A program made the translations under genes and the position numbers. The notes below the pieces were generated by a model. It worked only from the letters and a program-made list of their open reading frames with translations. It was not told the origin of the DNA and made no database searches. This document shows, one piece after another, positions 1 through 8,199 of a stretch of 64,000 nucleotides of DNA; positions within the stretch are counted from its first letter, which is position 1; the number at the start of each line of letters is the position of its first letter. Source of the DNA: WHTX01 sp038255145 (lineage in GTDB: Bacteria > Actinomycetota > Acidimicrobiia > Acidimicrobiales > CAIXPF01); assembly GCA_038255145.1 (NCBI GenBank), contig JBBSLP010000019.1, positions 1 to 64,000 on the forward strand. The letters run 5' to 3'.

Positions 1-80
1 AGCGTGTTGAGCGCCTCGGGGCGGTTCAGCGTCAGCTGGGTGACGCCGTCGGTGGGTTGGCTGATCTCGACCGTCGACAT
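1..80 (-). CDS. Enoyl-CoA hydratase/isomerase (crotonase) N-terminus, partial
   Basis: Only the first 26 codons lie inside the window; the gene continues past the left edge. Read leftward from the ATG at 80 the peptide begins MSTVEISQPTDGVTQLTLNR and goes on PEALNT. That is the conserved opening of the crotonase fold: a first beta strand followed by the LNRPEALN turn. Family members hydrate or isomerise acyl-CoA thioesters, usually in fatty-acid beta-oxidation in the cytoplasm. A TAGGTT box sits 8 bases upstream of the ATG, which supports this start and a leaderless transcript divergent from the next gene. The exact substrate cannot be judged from the fragment. Confidence 0.8.
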   Translation of the reverse strand, partial: MSTVEISQPTDGVTQLTLNRPEALNT

Positions 81-88
81 GGCCCGGG

Positions 89-94
89 AACCTA
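89..94 (-). promoter_or_regulatory. -10 box, leaderless crotonase
   Basis: TAGGTT read leftward, 8 bases before the ATG at 80. Confidence 0.55.
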
Positions 95-176
95 GTCCGG
101 CCAGGCCGACCGACCTGACGCCGATGTCATGGCCACGGCCGTACCCCGCCGGCCCCGGGGCTCCCGTGGGCCAACC

Positions 177-182
177 TACGAT
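177..182 (+). promoter_or_regulatory. -10 box, leaderless membrane protein
   Basis: TACGAT, 7 bases before the GTG at 190. It decides the start of the long membrane protein, whose frame stays open to the left edge. Confidence 0.45.
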
Positions 183-189
183 GCCGCCC

Positions 190-2472
190 GTGTCCACCCG
201 CCTCCTGACCGACGATGCCCGGCCGAGGGTGCCGCGTCTGAACACGCGGACGTCTCGCCTGACGTCGTCAGGCCTGGCCAACGCTCCGTGGGTCGTCGCC
301 GCCGCGGCCAGCACGCTGCTGGCCGCGTGGCTGTACCGCATCGGGGACGGCTGGCTGGGCATCCCCTGGGCGTACAACGGCGATGCCCTGTCGAACGGCA
401 TGCTGTTCAAGGCCGTGGCGCAGGACGGGGGCATCTGGGACAACAGCCGACTGGGTGCGCCCTTCGCCCAGCACTACCAGGACTTCCCGTTCACGGACCT
501 GCTACCCGTGTACCTGGGTCGGGCGCTGTCGGTCGTCACCGGGGGGTGGGCAGCCACGCTCAACCTCGTCTACCTGCTCACCTTCCCGCTCGTGGCCGTG
601 TCGGGGTGGTGGGTCATGCGCAAGCTGGGCGTCTCCACCTGGGTGGCGTGCGCCCTGTCGGTGGTCTACGCCCTCGCCCCCTACCACTTCGCCCGCGGCG
701 AAGGGCACCTGTACCTCGCCGGCTACTACGGGGTGCCGTTGGCCGTCTGGCTGGCGGTGACGCTGTTGGGACGCGACCCGCTCTTCCCCAGCCGCGACCG
801 TGGCCCACGGCTGCTGCGCCACGTCACCTGGTCGTCGGCCCGAACGGTTGCCTTCTGCGTGGTCATCGCCCTGACCTCGGTGTACTACATGGCCTTCGCC
901 TGGGTGATGCTCGGGGCGGTGGTGGCCGTCAACCTGCTCCGGCGCCGGTGGCGTCACGCCGCGTCGGGCGTGGTCGTGCTCGCGCTGATGGCCGCAGCCT
1001 TCCTCGTCGCCGCGTCGCCCACCCTGCTGTACCGGGCCGAGAACGGGCCCAACGTCCTCAGCGGGACCCGGGCCCCGTCCGACACCGAGGCCTACGGCCT
1101 CAAGCTGTCCCAGATGCTGCTGCCGACGCCGGGCCACCGCATCGACGCCCTGGCCGAGCTGCGCCAGCGCTACGTGACCGAGTTCCCCGTGCCCGGGGAG
1201 AGCCCCGCCACCGCCCTGGGCCTGGTCGCCTCGCTCGGGCTCGTCCTGCTGCTGTTGCGCACCCTGGCCCTGCTCCTGTCGCGCCGTGGCGCGCCCGACG
1301 AGGAGCGTCAGGGCGAGCTGGCCTTCCTCGCCCTCGTGCTGTTCCTGGTGGGCACCGTCGGAGGCCTGGCCACCATCCTCAGCCTCTTGTTGACCTCCCA
1401 GGTCCGGGGCTGGAACCGGATATCGATCGTCCTCGCGTTCCTCGCCCTCACTGCGCTGGGTCTGGTCATCGACCGGGTGGCGGCCCGCTGGCGCGCCCCG
1501 GTGCGCACGCTGGTGCTCGGTCCGTCGCTGGTGCTCATCGTCCTCGTGGGCGCCTGGGACCAGTTCTCGCCGGCGTTCGACGTCGACTTCGGGGGGATCC
1601 GCACCCAGTTCCTCGATGACGGGGACTTCTTCGGCCGGGTCGAGCAGCTGCTCCCCGCGGGCGCCGCGGTGTACCAGCTGCCGGTCATCCCCTATCCCGA
1701 GCCCCTGCAGCCCAGGTACGCGGACATGGATCCCTACGACCCGATGCGGCCCTACCTGCACACGGACGACCTGCGGTGGAGCTACGGGGGCATCGAGGGT
1801 CGCCTCGAGTTCGAGTGGCAACGGCGGCTGGCGGGCATGTCGACCGCCGAGCTGCTCCCGGCCCTCGTGGCCTCCGGCTTCGACGCCCTCTACATCGACC
1901 GCTTCGGTTACGAGGACCGGGCCGCGGGGTTCGAGACCGAGGTGCGTGCCGTCGTGGACGGGCCACCGTTGGTGAGCCGGAACGGCCGCATGGCGGTGTT
2001 CGATCTGCGTCCGTACGCCGAACGCCTGGGGCTGGAGCAGCCGGGCCACATCGAAGAGCTGCGGGCCGACCTCCTCTTCCCCGTCTTCTCACCGGTGATC
2101 GGCCGGGACTACCGCTTCGAGCTCGAAGGCGACGTGCTGGCCTCGTGGTCGGACGAGGACCCGGCCATCCCGGTGGCGAACGAATCGACCACGGCGCAGT
2201 GGACGCTGATGTCCTTCGAGCTCATGTCCGGGAACGGGGCACCGGCGAACTTCACCATCGTGTGGCCTGATGGCCATCGGGAGGCGGTCGTCGCCGGATC
2301 CACGCCGGTGGGTGTGAGCCACGAGTTCCTGGCCGAGCCCGGCCTGGGCCGGGTGCGCATCGACTCGGACGCCATCTCGGTGAGCCCGCCGGGCGAGCGT
2401 AGGGACCTGAACTTCCGCATCCGGGCCCGCGACGTGAGCCCCGCTCCCGGGGTCCCCGCGATCAGCCGATGA
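190..2472 (+). CDS. Polytopic membrane protein, GT-C glycosyltransferase-like
   Basis: This 760-residue protein has about ten hydrophobic segments between residues 34 and 460, followed by a soluble C-terminal part of about 300 residues that is probably outside the membrane. After the first membrane segment the loop carries an acidic AYNGDALSN motif, the position where GT-C type lipid-linked sugar transferases keep their catalytic Asp. The general plan also resembles YfhO-type proteins. A role in cell-envelope sugar transfer is inference. The frame is open back to base 4, but those codons overlap the divergent crotonase. ATGs at 124 and 181 are alternatives; GTG 190 is preferred because of the TACGAT box 7 bases upstream. 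Confidence 0.55.
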   Translation: MSTRLLTDDARPRVPRLNTRTSRLTSSGLANAPWVVAAAASTLLAAWLYRIGDGWLGIPWAYNGDALSNGMLFKAVAQDGGIWDNSRLGAPFAQHYQDFPFTDLLPVYLGRALSVVTGGWAATLNLVYLLTFPLVAVSGWWVMRKLGVSTWVACALSVVYALAPYHFARGEGHLYLAGYYGVPLAVWLAVTLLGRDPLFPSRDRGPRLLRHVTWSSARTVAFCVVIALTSVYYMAFAWVMLGAVVAVNLLRRRWRHAASGVVVLALMAAAFLVAASPTLLYRAENGPNVLSGTRAPSDTEAYGLKLSQMLLPTPGHRIDALAELRQRYVTEFPVPGESPATALGLVASLGLVLLLLRTLALLLSRRGAPDEERQGELAFLALVLFLVGTVGGLATILSLLLTSQVRGWNRISIVLAFLALTALGLVIDRVAARWRAPVRTLVLGPSLVLIVLVGAWDQFSPAFDVDFGGIRTQFLDDGDFFGRVEQLLPAGAAVYQLPVIPYPEPLQPRYADMDPYDPMRPYLHTDDLRWSYGGIEGRLEFEWQRRLAGMSTAELLPALVASGFDALYIDRFGYEDRAAGFETEVRAVVDGPPLVSRNGRMAVFDLRPYAERLGLEQPGHIEELRADLLFPVFSPVIGRDYRFELEGDVLASWSDEDPAIPVANESTTAQWTLMSFELMSGNGAPANFTIVWPDGHREAVVAGSTPVGVSHEFLAEPGLGRVRIDSDAISVSPPGERRDLNFRIRARDVSPAPGVPAISR

Positions 2473-2489
2473 GGACGGGGCCGCGCAAC

Positions 2490-2495
2490 TAGCCT
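2490..2495 (+). promoter_or_regulatory. -10 box, leaderless PPOX gene
   Basis: TAGCCT, 6 bases before the GTG at 2502. Confidence 0.55.
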
Positions 2496-2501
2496 CCCGA
2501 C

Positions 2502-2909
2502 GTGGACGTCGACGCTGCCCTGACCTACGTGGAGACGAACAACCGGGCCGTGCTGGCCACCCTGCGCCGGGACGGCACCCCCCAGCAGTCGCCCGTGACC
2601 GTGGCCCGCCACGGCTATGTGGTGGTCATGTCCACCCGGGAGACGGCCTACAAGGTCCGCAACCTGCGCCGGGACCCACGGGCGTGGCTGTGCGTGTTCC
2701 CCGACGGGTGGCTGGGACGCTGGGTGCAGTTCGAGTGTCGGGCCGAGATCACCTCGTTGCCCGATGCTCTGGACGGCCTGGTGGCCTACTACCGGGGCCT
2801 GCGGGGCGAGCACCCCGACTGGGACGAGTACCGGGCCGCCATGGTCACCGACCAGCGCTGCCTGGTCAGCTTCCACGTCACCGCCGCCGGTCCCGACCAC
2901 TCCGGGTGA
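2502..2909 (+). CDS. PPOX-class F420/FMN-dependent flavoprotein
   Basis: A 135-residue split-barrel flavoprotein of the pyridoxamine-5'-phosphate-oxidase-like class (relatives include mycobacterial Rv1155). The N-terminal half has the typical run of strands: a strand ending RAVLATLRRDGTPQQSPV, then YVVVMSTRETAYKVRNLRRDPRA, where the basic residues contact the phosphate or deazaflavin tail. Such proteins bind F420 or FMN and reduce unsaturated small molecules; the substrate cannot be predicted. The stop overlaps the start of the cytidine deaminase gene (GTGA), so the two are translated together. Confidence 0.8.
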   Translation: MDVDAALTYVETNNRAVLATLRRDGTPQQSPVTVARHGYVVVMSTRETAYKVRNLRRDPRAWLCVFPDGWLGRWVQFECRAEITSLPDALDGLVAYYRGLRGEHPDWDEYRAAMVTDQRCLVSFHVTAAGPDHSG

Positions 2910-3325
2910 CCACGAACCCCAGCCTCGACGTGGCCGCCCTGGAGGATCTCGTCGCCGCGGCCTCCGTGGCCCGGGAGCGGGCCTACGTCCCCTACTCCCA
3001 CTACCGGGTCGGGGCCGCCCTGCTGACGGCCAGCGGGCGGGTCCACCTGGGCTGCAACGTCGAGAACGCGGCCTACCCCGCCACCATCTGCGCCGAGCGC
3101 ACCGCCGTGGTCGCCGCCGTGGCCGCCGGGGACCGGGCCCTGGTCGCCCTGGCCGTGATCGCCGACGCCCCCGTGCCCGTGCCCCCCTGTGGCTTGTGCC
3201 GTCAGGTGCTGGTCGAGCTGGGCCCCGATCTGGTGGTGGTGCTGGCCAACACCAACGGCCAACGCCGCACCACCACCCCGCGTGAGCTGCTCCCCCACGC
3301 GTTCGGGCCCGAAGACCTGCGCTGA
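2906..3325 (+). CDS. cdd: Cytidine deaminase
   Basis: A 139-residue enzyme that hydrolyses cytidine or deoxycytidine to uridine in pyrimidine salvage. The catalytic zinc site is complete: Cys62 and the proton-shuttling Glu64 in CAERTA, and Cys95/Cys98 in PPCGLCRQ. Asn51 and Glu53 of CNVENA match the ribose-binding residues. The length is normal for the homotetrameric bacterial form. The start is the GTG that overlaps the TGA of the preceding flavoprotein. An upstream extension in the same frame would lie entirely inside that gene and is not credible. Confidence 0.93.
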   Translation: MTTNPSLDVAALEDLVAAASVARERAYVPYSHYRVGAALLTASGRVHLGCNVENAAYPATICAERTAVVAAVAAGDRALVALAVIADAPVPVPPCGLCRQVLVELGPDLVVVLANTNGQRRTTTPRELLPHAFGPEDLR

Positions 3326-3376
3326 CCCGACCCCGCCGGGCCGTCGCCCGGCCTCGTCCGACCCGACGCCACCCGA

Positions 3377-4306
3377 TCAGCGGTTGAGGTGCTCCAGGGG
3401 ATGGCCGGGGCAGTGCCACTCGTGGGCCAGCAGGCGGCCGTGGCCCGACGCCGTGATGTAGGCCGTGGTCAGGTCGGGCCCACCGAAGCAGATGTTGGTG
3501 ATCATGGGGTCGCCACCGGGCACGGGGACCACGGCCCGGATGTGCCCGTCGGGGGCGATGGCGGTGATGCACCCCGTCATCAGCGTGGCCACGCACACGT
3601 TGCCCTCGCTGTCCACGGCCAGCGAATCGAGGCGACCGATGCCGCCCACGTTGGCCAACAGGTGGGCGGGCACCGAGGTCGAGCTGATCTGGGGCCCCGC
3701 CGGCCGCAGCTTGCCGGGCCCGTCGAGCTCCCAGAACCACACCCGACCGGTGGCCGTCTCGGCGTAGTACAGCCGGTCGCCCTCGGGCGACAGGCCGATG
3801 CCGTTGGGGGTCAGCAGGGGTGCGGCCACCAGCTCGATGGCCGACCCGTCGGTGCGGGCGTAGAAGATGGCGCCCCGATCCATGTCGTGGACACGACCCT
3901 TGCCCAGGTCGGTGAAGTAGAAGCCGCCCTGGTCGTCGAACACCAGGTCGTTGGGGCCCCGCAGGGGCCGGTCACCGCAGCGGTCGTAGAGGGTCTCCAC
4001 CTTGCCCGAGCTCAGGTCCACGACCTGGATGGAGCCACCCACGTAGTCGTCGGGCTGCAGGCCGGGCAGGAGCAGGCCGCCGTGCTCGTTCCACGAGAAG
4101 CCGCCGTTGTTGGCGATGAAGACCTTCCCGTCGGGCCCCATGGCCGCGCCGTTGGGCCCACCGCCGCACTCGGCCACGACCTCGGTGCGCCCATCGGGGT
4201 GGCAGCGGGTCAGCGTCCCCCGGGCGATCTCGACGAGCAGCACCGTGCCGTCGTCCATGGCGATCGGCCCCTCCGGGAACCGCAGGCCTGTGGTGATCTC
4301 GCGCAT
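3377..4306 (-). CDS. SMP-30/gluconolactonase family protein (paralogue 1)
   Basis: A 309-residue six-bladed beta-propeller lactonase. The metal-site positions of the family are visible: Glu12 in RFPEGPI, Asn in GPNDLVFD, Asn in TPNGIGLSPEGDRLYY and Asp in RLDSLAVDSEGNVCVAT. Such enzymes hydrolyse sugar or other lactones using a divalent metal. A second, clearly related copy lies at 20821-21738 with the same motif order and a near-identical opening (FPEGPI...VLLVEIA). It is convergent with cdd and divergent from the MBL gene. The ATG at 4306 has no strong Shine-Dalgarno. The natural substrate is unknown. Confidence 0.82.
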   Translation of the reverse strand: MREITTGLRFPEGPIAMDDGTVLLVEIARGTLTRCHPDGRTEVVAECGGGPNGAAMGPDGKVFIANNGGFSWNEHGGLLLPGLQPDDYVGGSIQVVDLSSGKVETLYDRCGDRPLRGPNDLVFDDQGGFYFTDLGKGRVHDMDRGAIFYARTDGSAIELVAAPLLTPNGIGLSPEGDRLYYAETATGRVWFWELDGPGKLRPAGPQISSTSVPAHLLANVGGIGRLDSLAVDSEGNVCVATLMTGCITAIAPDGHIRAVVPVPGGDPMITNICFGGPDLTTAYITASGHGRLLAHEWHCPGHPLEHLNR

Positions 4307-4338
4307 CGTCCCCCTCTTTCGACGGCGCCAGTCTGACC

Positions 4339-4344
4339 TACGGT
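4339..4344 (+). promoter_or_regulatory. -10 box, leaderless MBL gene
   Basis: TACGGT, 7 bases before the GTG at 4352. It favours that GTG over the one at 4343, which overlaps the box. Confidence 0.5.
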
Positions 4345-4351
4345 GACCAGG

Positions 4352-5257
4352 GTGTCAGTTCCGGTCCCCGGCCCGCTCACCGGTGCCGCCCCCCGGTTGG
4401 CCGAGGTGGCGCCCGGCGTGTTCGTGGCCACGTCGGCCTTCTGGTCGACCAACACCACCGTGGTAGCGGCCGAGGACGGATCGGCGCTGCTCGTCGACCC
4501 CGGCGTGCTGCCCCACGAGCTGGCCGCCCTGGCCGGCGAACTGGCCGCCCGGGGGCTGACCGTGACCGCCGGGATGTGCACCCACGCCCACTGGGACCAC
4601 GTGCTGTGGCCGCCAGACCTGAGCCCGGTGACCCGGTGGGCCAGCACCGGCACCGTCGAACTGCTGGCACGTCACCGGGACGAGCTGGTCGAGCGGCCCT
4701 TGGCCGAGCAGGGCGCGGCCCGGGGCGAGCGCTGGGCCCGACCCGACCTCGACCTGGCGCCGCTGGCCGACGGCGAGATCGTGCCGTGGGACGGCCCTGG
4801 GGCCGCCATCCTGGTCGCCGACGCCCACGTGGGCGGGCACACCTCGCTGCTGGTGGCGGAGCGGCGGCTGCTGGTCGCCGGTGACCTGCTGTCCGACGTC
4901 GACGTGCCCTTCCCCGCCTTCGAGCCGGTCGGCGAGGTGGTCGACCCCGTCGCCGCCTACCGGCGGGGGCTCGACCGCCTGGCCGCCGAGCTGGCCGAGG
5001 GCACGGTCGACCTGGTCATCCCGGGCCACGGCTCCCCTACCGACGTCACCGGTGCCCGCCGTCGCCTCGAAGCCGACCGCCGCTACCTGGACCTGCTGGT
5101 GTCGGCGACGGCCGAACCGGCCAGCCCGGACGCCGCCCGCCATCGGGCCGACGCCATCGACGACCCCCGCCTGGCCGACCCCGCCGTCCGTCGGGCCCAC
5201 CGGGCGTCGGTGGCCGCCCTGCTGGCTGCACGCCGGGCCGATGTCCGACCCCGGTGA
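4352..5257 (+). CDS. MBL-fold metallo-hydrolase
   Basis: A 301-residue metallo-beta-lactamase-fold hydrolase. The dinuclear zinc signature is intact: His78, His80, Asp82 and His83 in THAHWDH, followed by a His in VGGHTS, Asp in AGDLLSDVD and His in IPGHGSP. The protein lacks a signal peptide, so it acts in the cytoplasm, probably on a thioester or similar small metabolite; the class is too broad to name a substrate. The last 60 residues form a helical tail. Nothing follows it in the same direction except a decayed gene on the other strand. Confidence 0.8.
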   Translation: MSVPVPGPLTGAAPRLAEVAPGVFVATSAFWSTNTTVVAAEDGSALLVDPGVLPHELAALAGELAARGLTVTAGMCTHAHWDHVLWPPDLSPVTRWASTGTVELLARHRDELVERPLAEQGAARGERWARPDLDLAPLADGEIVPWDGPGAAILVADAHVGGHTSLLVAERRLLVAGDLLSDVDVPFPAFEPVGEVVDPVAAYRRGLDRLAAELAEGTVDLVIPGHGSPTDVTGARRRLEADRRYLDLLVSATAEPASPDAARHRADAIDDPRLADPAVRRAHRASVAALLAARRADVRPR

Positions 5258-5282
5258 ACCGTGCCGCGCCGCTCGGGCGAGA

Positions 5283-5960
5283 TCAGCGGGCGGGCCGGCC
5301 GAACCAGCGGGCCAGGTGGTGGTCCAGGTCCTGCTGGTCGTCGCCGATCCAGGCGACGTAGCCGTCGGGACGGAGCAGGACGCAGGGGACGTCCAGTGCC
5401 GCTGCGGGATCGGCGAGGTGATCGACCCGGTCCGACCAGCCGCCGACGGTCAGGCGGCCGCTCCGGTCCAGCAGCAGGCCACGGCCCCGGTGCAGAAGGA
5501 CCCGACGCTGAACACCTTGTTCGTCTGGCGGATCTCGCTCACCTTGGCGGCGATCTCCTCCGGCGATACCCCCACCTCCATCTCGCCCATCAGCGTCTCG
5601 TTCCGGGACGGCTCGCCGGGGAAGCCCACGCCGAGCAGCTCGCGCACCGTGCTGCGCCCCCCGTCACAGCCGACGACGTCGCGCGCCCGCAGCTGTTCCC
5701 CGCCGGCCAGCTCGACGGTCACGCTCGAGCAGTCCACGCATCGCCATCAGCTCGAGGGTGGGGATGTGCAGGCCGACGATGCGCACGAAGGAGACGGGCT
5801 CGGTCTCCTGGTCCACGACGAGCACCCTCACGTCGTGCAGCCGCAGTTCGGCGGCCAGCACCGCCCCGGTCGGCCCGCACCCGGCGATGATCACGTCGAA
5901 CGTGGAAGCTCCGCCATCAGCGCCATCAGCGCCATCAGCGCCGGCGGGTCGAGGGTGCAC
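5283..5960 (-). pseudogene. Decayed FAD-dependent aromatic monooxygenase
   Basis: Three pieces of one group A flavin monooxygenase (rifampicin monooxygenase/PheA type) lie in order on the minus strand in different frames. Piece 1 (about 5960-5740) has the FAD-binding GxGxxG in VIIAGCGPTGAVLAAEL and continues to LELMAMRGLLE. Piece 2 (about 5737-5480) has the GCDGGRSTVRELLG motif and ends after FSVGSF. Piece 3 (about 5480-5283) is the family's C-terminal tail, LLRPDGYVAWIGDD, ending RWFGRPAR then TGA. About 60 residues are missing between pieces 1 and 2. More than 200, including the second FAD motif (GDAAH), are missing between 2 and 3. An intact relative has about 480-550 residues. It cannot be functional. 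Confidence 0.85.
5913..5939. repeat. Three 9-bp tandem repeats in pseudogene start
   Basis: GCCATCAGC is repeated three times head to tail. Read leftward in the pseudogene frame it encodes (ADG) repeats before the FAD motif, so it is probably slippage in a gene no longer under selection. Confidence 0.8.
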
Positions 5961-5977
5961 AGGGGCCGCCTTTCGGG

Positions 5978-7123
5978 TCAGGCCAGCAGGCCACGGGCGA
6001 TGACGGAGCGGAGGATGTCGTTGGTGCCCTCGCCGATGGCCAGCAGCGGGGCATCGCGGTAGAGGCGCTCGATCTCGAGCTCGGTCGAGTAGCCGGCACC
6101 GCCGTGCACCCGCATGGACTCCAGCGTGGTGCGCAGGGCCAGCTCGGAGGCGAAGAGCTTGGCCATGCCCGTCTGCACGTCGGACCGGGTGGTGCGGTCG
6201 GCCTGGTCGGCGGCCCACCACGTGAGCAGACGGGCGGCCTGGATCTCCGTGGCCATGTCGGCCAGCTTGAGCTGGATGGCCTGGAAGCCGCTGATGGGCT
6301 GGCCGAAGGCGTGGCGCTCCTGGCTGTAGGACAGCGCCATCTCGTAGGCCCGCTGGGACACCCCCACGGAGCGCGCCGCGATGTTGATGCGCCCCACCTG
6401 CAAGGCCCCCAGCACCTGCTGCAGGCCCCGGCCCTCGACGCCGCCCAGCAGGTTGGCGTGGGGCACGCGCACGTCGTCGAGCACGACCTCGCAGCTCTCG
6501 GTGCCCTTGTAGCCCAGCTTGGGTAGGTCCCGCGACACCGAGAAGCCGGGCGAGGTGGCGGGAACGAGGAACACGCTCATGCCCCGGTGGCGGGGGTCGG
6601 CCTCGGGGTCGGTCTTGACCAGCACGGGCAGGGGGTCGGCGTAGCGGGCGTTGGTGATCCAGTACTTGGTGCCCCGGATGACCCACTCGTCGCCGTCGCG
6701 CCACGCCCGGGTCTGGATGCCCTGCAGGTCCGAGCCGGCGCCGGCCTCGGTCAGGGCGATGCCCGTGCGGCGCAGGCCGGTGGCCAGCTCGGGCAGCCAC
6801 TGCGTCTTCTGTTCCTCGGTGCCGTGGCGGGCGATCATGGCGCAGGCCAGGGTGTGGCTGCCGAGGATGCCGGCGATGCCCATCCACCCCCGGGCGATCT
6901 CTTCGAACACCAGGGCCAGGGACACCAGGTCGAGACCGAGGCCGCCGTACTCCTCGGGGATGGTGATGCCGAAGAGGCCCAGGTCACGCAGGCCGGCCAC
7001 GATCTCGGTGGGGTAGCGCCCGCTGTGCTCCCAGTCCCGGGCCACCGGCATGATGTCGCGTTCCACGAACCGGCGCAGGGTGTCGCGGAAGGCCGTCTGC
7101 TCGTCGCTCAGCTCGAAATCCAC
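5978..7123 (-). CDS. Acyl-CoA dehydrogenase
   Basis: A 381-residue flavoprotein of normal length that oxidises acyl-CoA to trans-2-enoyl-CoA, passing electrons to ETF. Features in order: helical N-domain from FELSDEQTAFRDTLRRFV; the FAD/substrate signature ALTEAGAGSD; a beta domain with GTKYWITNARYAD; a C-terminal helical domain with RHAFGQPISGFQAIQ; and the catalytic-base region LLAIGEGTNDILR near residue 368. The GTG start at 7123 is preceded by CAAGCT 7 bases upstream, a weak form of the leaderless box used elsewhere here. Chain-length preference cannot be read from the sequence. Confidence 0.9.
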   Translation of the reverse strand: MDFELSDEQTAFRDTLRRFVERDIMPVARDWEHSGRYPTEIVAGLRDLGLFGITIPEEYGGLGLDLVSLALVFEEIARGWMGIAGILGSHTLACAMIARHGTEEQKTQWLPELATGLRRTGIALTEAGAGSDLQGIQTRAWRDGDEWVIRGTKYWITNARYADPLPVLVKTDPEADPRHRGMSVFLVPATSPGFSVSRDLPKLGYKGTESCEVVLDDVRVPHANLLGGVEGRGLQQVLGALQVGRINIAARSVGVSQRAYEMALSYSQERHAFGQPISGFQAIQLKLADMATEIQAARLLTWWAADQADRTTRSDVQTGMAKLFASELALRTTLESMRVHGGAGYSTELEIERLYRDAPLLAIGEGTNDILRSVIARGLLA

Positions 7124-7188
7124 GGGCGGGAGCTTGCCACGGTCGCTGCTGCGGTGCCCCTCGACACAGGCCGGAGGGCCGGCGGAGC

Positions 7189-8094
7189 TCAGCGGTCGAC
7201 GGGGAAGGGCGCCTCGAAGTCACCGACGGCGACGCCCGGGGTCCACTGGGCCAGGGTCACGGTGTAGTCCTCGCCCTGGCGCAGCGAGGCCACCACCCCG
7301 TCGGGGTTCACGCAGTACGTGAAGCCCACGTACTCGGGCGGCGGGTCCACGACGGTGCAGGTGGCCAGCTGCGAGCCGGTCTCGACCCGGGCTCCGTAGG
7401 TCAGCTCGGCCGATCCGCCCTTGCTCAGGGCGTGGACGACGGCACTGGGCAGGATCAGCGGCGAGGCCAGGGGCTGGAGGGGCTCGGCCACCGCGGCCAC
7501 GGCCGGTTCGTCGGTGGTGGCCGCGCAGTGGTTGTCCTCGCAGCGCAGGGCACCGGTGGTCGTGCCGTCGGCCACCCAGGTCACACCCTCGAACTCGACC
7601 CGGAAGCGCTCACCGCTGACGACGACCACGAACTCGCGGGGGGCACCGTCGAACGTGCCCACGTAGCGGGCCCGGTACCCGGTGACGAGCACGGCGTCCT
7701 GGGCGTCGAGGGCGTAGAGGAACGACGGGTTGGCCCACAGCGTCGCCTCGTCGGTGATCTTGTCGTTGCGGGGCCCGGCGGGGGCGGGGGCGGGTGCCGG
7801 TGTCGAGGTCGGGGTGGTGCCCGTCCCCGCGTTGGCCGTCCCCCCGCTGGCCGTTCCACCGGCGGTGGCCGGTGCCGTGGTCGGCGTGGTCGCACCCGAG
7901 GCCGCCGCCGTGCCCGAGGGTGCCGGCGCCCCTGATCCGTCGGCCGTGGTCACCGTCGTGGTGGTCGGCGGCCGGGGTCGGTCGACGCCGTCGGCGGTCC
8001 GGCCGACGATCACCCCGGTGCCTGCTCCCCCGCAGGCCGCCAGCAGCAACACGGCCCCGATACCCCTGGTCAGCCACTTGGCCGCGCCGCGCAT
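7189..8094 (-). CDS. Secreted lipoprotein of unknown function
   Basis: A 301-residue lipoprotein. The signal peptide ends in the lipobox LLAAC with Cys21 as the lipid-modified residue. Residues about 38-105 are a Pro/Thr/Ala/Gly-rich spacer, as expected for a chain crossing the cell wall. The remaining part is a globular domain with four Cys residues (DNHC, RC, ATC, TYC) that could form two disulphides. I recognise no family. The ATG at 8094 has a TAACGT box 6 bases upstream. It sits alone between the acyl-CoA dehydrogenase and an LLM gene on the same strand. Confidence 0.7.
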   Translation of the reverse strand: MRGAAKWLTRGIGAVLLLAACGGAGTGVIVGRTADGVDRPRPPTTTTVTTADGSGAPAPSGTAAASGATTPTTAPATAGGTASGGTANAGTGTTPTSTPAPAPAPAGPRNDKITDEATLWANPSFLYALDAQDAVLVTGYRARYVGTFDGAPREFVVVVSGERFRVEFEGVTWVADGTTTGALRCEDNHCAATTDEPAVAAVAEPLQPLASPLILPSAVVHALSKGGSAELTYGARVETGSQLATCTVVDPPPEYVGFTYCVNPDGVVASLRQGEDYTVTLAQWTPGVAVGDFEAPFPVDR

Positions 8095-8100
8095 CCGCCC

Positions 8101-8106
8101 ACGTTA
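8101..8106 (-). promoter_or_regulatory. -10 box, leaderless lipoprotein
   Basis: TAACGT read leftward, 6 bases before the ATG at 8094. Confidence 0.5.
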
Positions 8107-8199
8107 CGCGGACGAGCCCGCCGACATCCTCCCGGAAGCCGACGGGCCCGTCACCGCAGGTGGTCGCTCCCCGGCGACCGGGGGCGGGATCAGGCCCGA

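Noticed and set aside
4..189. Upstream extension of the large membrane protein
   Set aside because: Overlaps the divergent crotonase start. The sequence is not membrane-like, and a leaderless box supports GTG 190.
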